From: a virus
IMG/VR virus record: IMGVR_UViG_3300032236_000438
Location: 1-63,753 of that record
Reading direction: 5' to 3' (one strand)
DNA: 63,753 bases
Of the stretch, positions 58,569-63,753 are shown one piece after another (position 1 is the first letter of the stretch; the number at the start of each line of letters is the position of its first letter). A program made the translations under genes and the position numbers. The notes beneath the pieces are model-generated. The model saw nothing but the letters and a program-made list of their open reading frames with translations, had not been told where the DNA came from and did no database searches.

Positions 58569-59480
58569 GTGGCAAAGAAAAAGAAACCTGTTGGATTACC
58601 GCTTGAAGAATCTCGCAGATTACAAGGCTCTGCAGCAGAGTTAGAGAAGTTTCAAACAGATAAAGCCAGAAAAGCAGAAGAAGCTAAGCTGCCAACTGCT
58701 GAAGACATTGTTGCTCCAAGAGTTGATACTCCTGCGCCAAAAACCCCAAAGAAAAGTAAACCTAAAAAAAGCAGAACCGTTGTTCGCAACCCTGAAACTG
58801 GTCGTGCAGAAAAACCAACACCTGTTGATATAACCAAGCCGGTAGAACGTACTGCAGACCCAGTGATAAAAAAGTTTAAAAAAGGTCAACTTGTAACTGT
58901 TAAGCCTCGTAGACAAAAGAAGCAAACTCCTATTCCTACACCAAAACCAGGACAGGTAGGAAAACTTGAAGGACAAGTTGTTCGTGTAACTCCAGAGAAC
59001 GCAACACAGATTTATGAAGAGCGTCGTAGAACTACTCTTCCAGTTGCAACTCCAGAAGATATGACTCCTGCTGGTCGTCCAGCAGTTCAACCAGTTGTAT
59101 TGCCCTCTAGACTTCGTGGCTCACAAAACAAAAAGAACTTAGGTGGGTTTGCTCGTTCCCATAAAGAAGTTGCAGGAGTCGCACACGAAGCTCTTGGACA
59201 TCTGCAAACTATGGCCCAACATGAGCCAGGAACCCCAGAGCATCACGATGCCCATGAGTCGTTTAACGTCTTACACGCTAAATTAGGGCAGATAAGTAAC
59301 AGTAATTTCCATAAATTTATGGGTATGGGACGAACAATCGTTACCCAGCACAGAGATAAGAACATGGCTAAAGCACTTGAGGTCCATAAACAGGGTGTAG
59401 AAGGTAAACTTGAGGAAGGCAGAATCGCAGAGCAGTCTCGTGGAGAACGCTCTAGAGAAGGTGGAAATAATGGCAGTTAA
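58569..59480 (+). CDS. Large basic low-complexity protein
   Basis: 303 residues, GTG start. Lys/Pro/Thr-rich (TPAPKTPKKSKPKKSRTVVR) with a possible KOW/SH3-like strand segment (KFKKGQLVTVKPRRQKK; QVGKLEGQVVRVTPENA). The last third is His-rich and helical (HKEVAGVAHEALGHLQTMAQ; GTPEHHDAHESFNVLHAKLG). The HEALGH sequence looks like an HExxH zinc-protease motif but is HEALGH in a low-complexity context. Probably a virion or DNA-binding protein; not assigned. Confidence 0.6.
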   Translation: MAKKKKPVGLPLEESRRLQGSAAELEKFQTDKARKAEEAKLPTAEDIVAPRVDTPAPKTPKKSKPKKSRTVVRNPETGRAEKPTPVDITKPVERTADPVIKKFKKGQLVTVKPRRQKKQTPIPTPKPGQVGKLEGQVVRVTPENATQIYEERRRTTLPVATPEDMTPAGRPAVQPVVLPSRLRGSQNKKNLGGFARSHKEVAGVAHEALGHLQTMAQHEPGTPEHHDAHESFNVLHAKLGQISNSNFHKFMGMGRTIVTQHRDKNMAKALEVHKQGVEGKLEEGRIAEQSRGERSREGGNNGS

Positions 59481-59676
59481 CTCATCTCGCTCAATGAACC
59501 AATCATTGAATGAAGGCTCAACAGACGGCAAGTACCGCAAAGCTCGTCCAGATACAGAGGTTATTCCTGGTCTTGGAGACGAAGCGACACTTGATAACCG
59601 CCAGTCACTTCACCCATTTTATGGTTATGGATTCATTACATCTGAGTACCCAAACAAAGTTAACCCAGGTAAGTAA
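59470..59676 (+). CDS. Unknown small protein
   Basis: The frame opens earlier inside the previous gene; ATG 59470 follows gaaggtggaaata and gives 68 residues. Contains GKYRKARPDTEVIPGLGDEA and SLHPFYGYGFITSEYPNKVN. No family recognised. Confidence 0.6.
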   Translation: MAVNSSRSMNQSLNEGSTDGKYRKARPDTEVIPGLGDEATLDNRQSLHPFYGYGFITSEYPNKVNPGK

Positions 59677-59678
59677 TC

Positions 59679-59834
59679 ATGATGTTCAACGACCGTCGTA
59701 CCGCTAAAAAAGCATACAAACAAGAAGTAAAGAGAGCAATGACTGCAACCATTGATGGAAAGCCTGTTTCTAAAAAAGAAGCAAAAGAAGCGGCTAAAAA
59801 ATTTCCCATGGCAACATCTTGGAAACTCAGGTAA
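59679..59834 (+). CDS. Small Lys/Ala-rich helical protein
   Basis: 51 residues (ATG 59679 or 59682). Basic and helical (RRTAKKAYKQEVKRAMTATI; SKKEAKEAAKKFP). Starts two bases after the previous stop in the context GGTAAGTAATCATG, which recurs at the next gene. Function unknown. Confidence 0.6.
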   Translation: MMFNDRRTAKKAYKQEVKRAMTATIDGKPVSKKEAKEAAKKFPMATSWKLR

Positions 59835-59840
59835 GTAATC

Positions 59841-60152
59841 ATGGCTATAATTAAACGAGGCGACAAGGTTGCAGAAGAAGCACTAAAAAAGCGTGCAAGA
59901 GAACAAAGCCGCAATAGACTAATATCTTCTGACGAAACAAAACGTAAAGCAGGCTTAGAAACGGTTGCTGGAAAAAGAATCAAAAAAACTCAAGACGGAA
60001 AAACAAAAGCAACTAAAGTAAATAAAAATGCTAATATTACGAAATCCGAATCTCCAGTAAGTGGAAGCGCTATTACTAAAGCAAAAATTAGTCAAATTAA
60101 AGACCCAGCAAAAAGAAAAGCTGCTTTAGATAAATTTAATGGACGGGACTAA
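59841..60152 (+). CDS. Small very basic protein
   Basis: 103 residues, about a quarter Lys. Helix-rich ends (VAEEALKKRAREQSRNRLIS; AKISQIKDPAKRKAALDKF) around a Thr/Lys-rich middle. Start context GGTAAGTAATCATG is the same as at 59679. Probably nucleic-acid binding by charge; unnamed. Confidence 0.6.
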   Translation: MAIIKRGDKVAEEALKKRAREQSRNRLISSDETKRKAGLETVAGKRIKKTQDGKTKATKVNKNANITKSESPVSGSAITKAKISQIKDPAKRKAALDKFNGRD

Positions 60153-60154
60153 TC

Positions 60155-60358
60155 ATGGCTACAGCAGTCCCAGACCGTGGAGATAGCCCAAAACGTAAAA
60201 TTAAGTACGCTGATATGAACGTACTAAAGAATCCTGTTTCAGGTGCGTATAACATCCATCACATGGATGATGCGGGTAACTACTACCACAAGCAATATTA
60301 TGGTTACACAAAAAAGCAAGCCATGAAAAAGCATAAAGACGAATATGAAGGTAAGTAA
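60155..60358 (+). CDS. Small basic protein, unknown
   Basis: 67 residues. Contains MNVLKNPVSGAYNIHHMDDA, GNYYHKQYYGYTKKQAMKKH, which reads like a short beta hairpin followed by a Lys-rich helix. Starts two bases after the previous stop. Function unknown. Confidence 0.65.
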   Translation: MATAVPDRGDSPKRKIKYADMNVLKNPVSGAYNIHHMDDAGNYYHKQYYGYTKKQAMKKHKDEYEGK

Positions 60359-60360
60359 CA

Positions 60361-60699
60361 ATGGCTAAGCCAAAGAAGACTAACCGTGCAGGCGCAGGCG
60401 CAGAGATTCGTGGTCGTCGTCCTTTTGAAGCCTCAGCCCTTTCAGGTGTTCCAGGAAGTTCAGGAACAGGCCGTATGGCACAGGAAGATGCAGACAACTA
60501 CCGCAACGCAGACGTTTCCTACACAGTAAAGTCTTACGACACTCCTATTGCATGGCATGACCGCAGCACGGGTTGGCATGTACCAAAGACAAAGCATTCC
60601 TCAACAACATCTCGCCATCAAAGCATCGTTCGTAATGCCTTGACCGAGTTCTCAGATGGACACGACAACGCTAAAGAACAGCAGCTTTGGAACTCTTAA
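60361..60699 (+). CDS. Small protein with a DUF8033-like segment
   Basis: 112 residues. A basic Gly/Arg-rich start leads to SYTVKSYDTPIAWHDRSTGW, VPKTKHSSTTSRHQSIVRNA. The TPIAWH...YS-TT-RHQ type pattern is found in short phage/plasmid proteins of unknown role (DUF8033-like). Closes this run of tiny genes; a 35-base gap with an RBS follows. Confidence 0.65.
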   Translation: MAKPKKTNRAGAGAEIRGRRPFEASALSGVPGSSGTGRMAQEDADNYRNADVSYTVKSYDTPIAWHDRSTGWHVPKTKHSSTTSRHQSIVRNALTEFSDGHDNAKEQQLWNS

Positions 60700-60734
60700 T
60701 CTGCTAAGATAACCGGTTTACTACAAGGAGCACA

Positions 60735-61289
60735 ATGAGTAACGTACCTTTACTGGGACAAAAACAACAGCCAGCAAATGAACCTATGTTTCGTTTGTTG
60801 TACTGTCTTGTTTGTCAGACCCTTGAAGAATTACCACCGTACGATGGCGACCCAGAATTAGACCACCTTCTCACTATCGCATGTGAAGCACACGTCTTCC
60901 CATCAGGTGAGCCACACAAAGGCAAACTGTTCGTTCTTCCCCTACGAACATGGGCAAAGCCTGAATCAAAGAAAGAAATCATCCGTCAGATTAAAGGCGG
61001 AGGCTCTAAAGGTCTTGCAGAAGTTGACGACACGTTTTACGACTCTCGTTCTACCTTTATGGAAGGCGCAATGGAGTGCTACCAACGACACAACAAGCCA
61101 AAAGACGGTTGTGCTGATTGGCAAGATAAGAGCAAGCTTCTTATTCCTAACACAGTCAAAGAACGTAAGGCTGAGGGAATGGCAAGGTATCAAGATGAGG
61201 CAGGTCCAAAGACCTACCTTTGTAACTTCTGCCCTGTAGCGATTGGGGTAGCAGAACGTAAGCGCAAACTACTAGGAGGAAGACTCTAA
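60735..61289 (+). CDS. Unknown Cys-containing protein
   Basis: 184 residues, RBS caaggagcaca. Two Cys clusters, CLVC at about 24-27 with CEAH following (LLTIACEAHVFPSGEPHKGK), and CNFC near the C-terminus (KTYLCNFCPVAIGVAERKRK). The layout suggests two zinc knuckles or a split zinc site. The basic end could contact nucleic acid. Family not recognised. TAATG overlap with the next gene. Confidence 0.65.
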   Translation: MSNVPLLGQKQQPANEPMFRLLYCLVCQTLEELPPYDGDPELDHLLTIACEAHVFPSGEPHKGKLFVLPLRTWAKPESKKEIIRQIKGGGSKGLAEVDDTFYDSRSTFMEGAMECYQRHNKPKDGCADWQDKSKLLIPNTVKERKAEGMARYQDEAGPKTYLCNFCPVAIGVAERKRKLLGGRL

Positions 61290-61564
61290 TGGCACAAGTA
61301 AAGTTCACCGTTACCGTAAATGATGACGGTTCAATTAGCACGGCTCCAACACCGGTAGAAGATGGCGTAGCACGTCAAGCCTCTACCTTTGATATTTACC
61401 AAGCAGCCAAAGAGATTGTTTCAGAGATTGAAAACCAACTGCTTGCAGACCGCATAGCACGAACTGTTCTCTCTCGTATGCAGCCTGTAGACCCTGCTGA
61501 AGAAATTAAGTCAAAGATTATTGATGCTTTGAACGATAGGAAGCAAGAAGCCCCAATAGAATAG
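61289..61564 (+). CDS. Unknown small protein
   Basis: 91 residues. A strand pair (MAQVKFTVTVNDDGSISTAP) and a helical remainder (FDIYQAAKEIVSEIENQLLA; DPAEEIKSKIIDALNDRKQE). No family recognised; coupled to the gene before by TAATG. Confidence 0.65.
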   Translation: MAQVKFTVTVNDDGSISTAPTPVEDGVARQASTFDIYQAAKEIVSEIENQLLADRIARTVLSRMQPVDPAEEIKSKIIDALNDRKQEAPIE

Positions 61565-61568
61565 GGGT

Positions 61569-62501
61569 ATGTTTAGAAACCTAGGAAGTAACGCAAATCC
61601 TGTTCACATTCAGGGTTCGCCTACTTCCTATTTTTCTGCCCCTGAACAAGAGTTAGACCCTAAGTTATTCTCAGGAACAACTCTTAAGGGATGGGTTCGT
61701 AATGGCATCTTGCATCTTCTTTTTGACTTCCTAAAAGAACGTTACCGTCATCCTGAGCTATGGGCACATGTATGGATTGCTGGTTCTGGAGTTTCTTACC
61801 AATGGTCTGCTGCTCGTGAGCCTGGTGACTTAGATGTTCTTATTGGTGTGAACTACATTCAATTCCGTAAAGCACATCCAGAGTATGCAGGTCTTGGCGA
61901 TGTTGAAATCAGCAAAATGCTTAATGAGGATTTCCGCAACTATCTACAGCCTGATACTGCAAATTGGAATGGCTATGAAGTTACCTTTTATGTCAATCCT
62001 GGAGCAACAGATATCCGCTCTATTAACCCCTATGCAGCCTACGACTTAACCCATGATGAGTGGACAGTTCATCCTGCACAGACAACTGCTCCTCACAATG
62101 CCGTTTGGGATGAAGTAGCAAAACGTGACCTTTCAATGGCAACTGAGATTGTTACACGATATAGCAAAGCAAGCACTGATATAGACGCTGCTCCTAACGA
62201 TGCAGCACGACGCAACGCTGAAGCACGTTTACACGCTTCTTTGATGCAGGCATCCGCCCTGTATGACGATATCCATTCATCACGCAAATTTGCGTTTCGC
62301 CCTGAAGGACAAGGTTACTCAGACTTTTACAACTACAGATGGCAGGCTGGAAAGAAATACGGAACCATACCTGCCTTACGAAAGATGTCTGAGTACTGGT
62401 CAGCATACAAAGCGCAACAAGCTGATGAGACCTATGGCGTTGAACTGCCAGATACTCAGACCCTAATTAGAAGAGCAGCAACATATAGGGCAAAATCATG
62501 A
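61569..62501 (+). CDS. Nucleotidyltransferase-like protein
   Basis: 310 residues. The segment IAGSGVSYQWSAAREPGDLD, VLIGV carries the GS...DxD signature of the nucleotidyltransferase fold (Asp87, Asp89), and YEVTFYVNPG ~50 residues on fits the strand that usually carries the third acidic residue. The rest is helical. Substrate unknown: it might modify nucleotides, RNA or proteins. It is coupled (ATGA-type) to the ADP-ribosyltransferase-like gene, so the two may work together on a host target. RBS is weak (ataggggt). Confidence 0.65.
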   Translation: MFRNLGSNANPVHIQGSPTSYFSAPEQELDPKLFSGTTLKGWVRNGILHLLFDFLKERYRHPELWAHVWIAGSGVSYQWSAAREPGDLDVLIGVNYIQFRKAHPEYAGLGDVEISKMLNEDFRNYLQPDTANWNGYEVTFYVNPGATDIRSINPYAAYDLTHDEWTVHPAQTTAPHNAVWDEVAKRDLSMATEIVTRYSKASTDIDAAPNDAARRNAEARLHASLMQASALYDDIHSSRKFAFRPEGQGYSDFYNYRWQAGKKYGTIPALRKMSEYWSAYKAQQADETYGVELPDTQTLIRRAATYRAKS

Positions 62502-62830
62502 GTAACCGCAATTTATCTGCAGTTCTTTTTCACGGAACAAATAAGAAGTTTAAAAAAGGTGACGTTCTTTTGCCTCCAAACAAAACAGGTGAAGAGTCTA
62601 GGTCTCATCCAGACATAGACCCACAAGAGTTTAATAACAGAGCACATGTATATATGACTGATTCTCCAGAAGCAGCAGCCAACTATGCTGCTGACAAAGG
62701 TGGCAAATATGTTTATGAAGTAGAACCACATAAAGACGTACATGAAGACCCTGAATCAGCCATTACTGGAGAAGCAGGCAACTACCGAACATCCAAAGCA
62801 ACTGTAAAAAGGCGCATTAGAACCAAATAG
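62498..62830 (+). CDS. Arr-like ADP-ribosyltransferase
   Basis: 110 residues. LFHGTNKKFKKGDVLLPP with His12, VYMTDSPEAAANYAADKGGK with Tyr52, and YEVEPHKDVHEDPESAI with Asp84 reproduce the H-Y-D layout of rifampin ADP-ribosyltransferases (Arr family). Size is slightly below the usual ~135 residues. Phage mono-ADP-ribosyltransferases typically modify host RNA polymerase or other proteins; chromosomal Arr inactivates rifampin. The target here is unknown. Overlaps the previous gene by four bases. Confidence 0.65.
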   Translation: MSNRNLSAVLFHGTNKKFKKGDVLLPPNKTGEESRSHPDIDPQEFNNRAHVYMTDSPEAAANYAADKGGKYVYEVEPHKDVHEDPESAITGEAGNYRTSKATVKRRIRTK

Positions 62831-62845
62831 ATACACCACATTAGT

Positions 62846-62869
62846 TAGACTGTTCATGTAGACTGTTCA
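62846..62869 (+). repeat. Tandem 11-bp repeat before the HNH gene
   Basis: TAGACTGTTCA occurs at 62846-62856 and again at 62859-62869, with two bases between, ending one base before the HNH start codon. The 13-bp period puts both copies close to the same helix face. It may be an operator or a leader feature; no RBS is visible there. Confidence 0.6.
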
Positions 62870-62870
62870 C

Positions 62871-63449
62871 ATGATTAGATGTTGTGGCGTTAAAGCCTTA
62901 AACCTAGAACCCCACTTGGCAGATACATCTGAGTTTCCAGTAGACCCTACTAGAGACCGTGGCTACGACCGTATGTGTCGCAAGTGTAAGTACGAATACA
63001 ACTTTGCTCGTAGAACAGGCGCACTTCCTACAGGAGTTAGAAAACAATCGTTAACTCATAGGTTTTTAGATGCCTACAAAGTTTCTCCTCAAACTGCATT
63101 AGAAGTGTTACAAGAAGAAGCAGTAATAAATAACAATGGGTGTTGGGTTTGGACTAGAACAGCGAAAATTGATGGATACGGTAATTTTGTTATTAGGACA
63201 TCAAATAAACCTAAAGAACTACCTAACTTTCAAGTTGTACACCATTATTCATATTGGCTTTCTACAGGAAAACTTCCACTAGAAACAATCCATCACAAAT
63301 GTGCTAATCGTTCTTGCTATAACCCAGACCATTTGGAAGAAGCAACAGCACGAGAAAACATGGGAGAAATGTTTGCAAGAAAAGCCTACGAAGAACGTAT
63401 TAGACTACTAGAAGCACGAGTTGCAGAATTAGAAGGAGCACAAAATTAA
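62871..63449 (+). CDS. HNH endonuclease
   Basis: 192 residues. The catalytic part is VVHHYSYWLSTGKLPLETIH, HKCANRSCYNPDHLEEAT: His124/125, His141/142 with zinc ligands Cys144 and Cys149, Asn151 and His154, of the HNH_3 type. An N-terminal RMCRKCKYEYNFARR adds a CxxC. Leader lacks an RBS and carries an 11-bp repeat. In phages such free-standing HNH genes are often homing endonucleases or packaging nucleases; no intron or split gene is evident next to it, so homing is not established. Confidence 0.85.
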   Translation: MIRCCGVKALNLEPHLADTSEFPVDPTRDRGYDRMCRKCKYEYNFARRTGALPTGVRKQSLTHRFLDAYKVSPQTALEVLQEEAVINNNGCWVWTRTAKIDGYGNFVIRTSNKPKELPNFQVVHHYSYWLSTGKLPLETIHHKCANRSCYNPDHLEEATARENMGEMFARKAYEERIRLLEARVAELEGAQN

Positions 63450-63753
63450 TATTCTTTTAAGTCTTGATGGCGTACTAAGTTCGGAATCAGGAGAACCAAT
63501 CCGAGCAGGAGTGGCACTTTACTACGCCCTAAACATCAACAACCGTGTAGCCATTGCAACCACACGCACTAAAGAAGATGCGGAACAATGGCTAAACTCT
63601 CATGGAATCATCAACTACGATGATTTGATTGACTCCTCTCAGAAGTTAGAGGGCGAAGACCTAAAGAAGCGTCAGTTCATAGTCTCTAGAGCAGCAGCCC
63701 CTATTGAGTTGTATGTGGATTCAGACCCAAGTATGTGTGCATGGGTATTTGAA
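63445..63753 (+). CDS. HAD-like protein (3' end cut), apparent AUU start
   Basis: The frame continues past the window. It encodes NILLSLDGVLSSESGEPIRA, RVAIATTRTKEDAEQWL and ELYVDSDPSMCAWVFE, matching HAD motifs in order, but motif I reads LSLDGVL, with Ser where the nucleophile Asp (DxD) is expected, so phosphatase activity is doubtful. No ATG, GTG or TTG precedes the motif. aaggag at 63433-63438 is six bases before an ATT at 63445, which is the likely start codon. The frame overlaps the end of the HNH gene. Confidence 0.65.
   Translation, partial: MNILLSLDGVLSSESGEPIRAGVALYYALNINNRVAIATTRTKEDAEQWLNSHGIINYDDLIDSSQKLEGEDLKKRQFIVSRAAAPIELYVDSDPSMCAWVFE

Noticed and set aside
59160-59230. HEALGH as a zinc-protease (HExxH) motif
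   Set aside because: The sixth-position spacing does not give HExxH, and the surroundings are low-complexity and His-rich.
1-63753. Prophage or integrated element
   Set aside because: No integrase, excisionase, attachment repeats or bacterial flanking genes are visible; the window reads as phage throughout.

Overview
The window is part of the genome of a tailed phage with a contractile tail (myovirus morphology). It opens inside the portal gene and closes inside a HAD-like gene, so both ends are cut. Almost every gene is on the + strand, with start and stop codons commonly overlapping (TAATG, ATGA). The only gene I see on the - strand is a 55-codon one at 56689-56856. The host is probably an actinobacterium: the phage carries a WhiB-like regulator, and WhiB proteins are restricted to Actinobacteria and their phages. 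The DNA is AT-leaning, unlike phages of high-GC Streptomyces or Mycobacterium, so a low-GC aquatic actinobacterium is a reasonable inference, not a demonstration. No terminase, integrase or recognisable endolysin lies in the window.

Layout. (1) 1-3115: portal C-terminus, scaffold, N4-gp56-type major capsid protein and a small head gene, separated by strong terminators. (2) 3230-21232: about 18 kb of fibre and receptor-binding genes placed between head and tail. These include a long collagen-like fibre with a C1q-like domain, an Mtd-like fibre, a GH130-like beta-propeller protein next to a TPR-FkbM methyltransferase, a carbohydrate-binding-like protein, and three copies of a three-module unit (FN3 plus long beta-domain, short domain 1, short domain 2). 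The last unit ends in a glycine-rich adhesin domain. (3) 21232-25698: neck and tail-completion genes interrupted by a cassette of tiny Lys-rich or Cys-rich proteins and one LysM protein. (4) 25733-39109: sheath, tube, a T4 gp26-like tail-assembly protein with a probable +1 frameshift extension, an M23-containing tape-measure/tail-lysin, LysM/gp53-like protein, gpD-like hub, gp25-like wedge, baseplate J, gp5-like spike and terminal tail proteins.

(5) 39119-43207: a membrane protein, a winged-helix replication-initiator candidate, several tiny genes, a DnaC-like loader and a SWIM-type zinc protein. (6) 43208-55622: the replication and recombination module: DnaB-like helicase, CHC2/TOPRIM primase, SNF2-like helicase, MerR-like protein, probable ssDNA-binding protein, family A DNA polymerase (Leu at the position equivalent to E. 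coli Phe762), RecA, an Hjc-like nuclease, WhiB, a Cas4-like nuclease, dNMP kinase and a RuvC-like nuclease. Many small zinc-ribbon genes are interleaved. (7) 55676-63753: a SpoVS-like gene behind an RBS-masking hairpin, a run of unknown small genes, then a nucleotidyltransferase-like protein, an Arr-like ADP-ribosyltransferase, an HNH endonuclease and a HAD-like gene that appears to start at an AUU codon.

The late structural genes (1-39109) build capsid, fibres and tail in one direction. The replication module follows on the same strand, so control must come largely from internal promoters and the terminators listed. Functions come from reading motifs by eye; no database search was run. There is no gene-free stretch longer than 300 bases.
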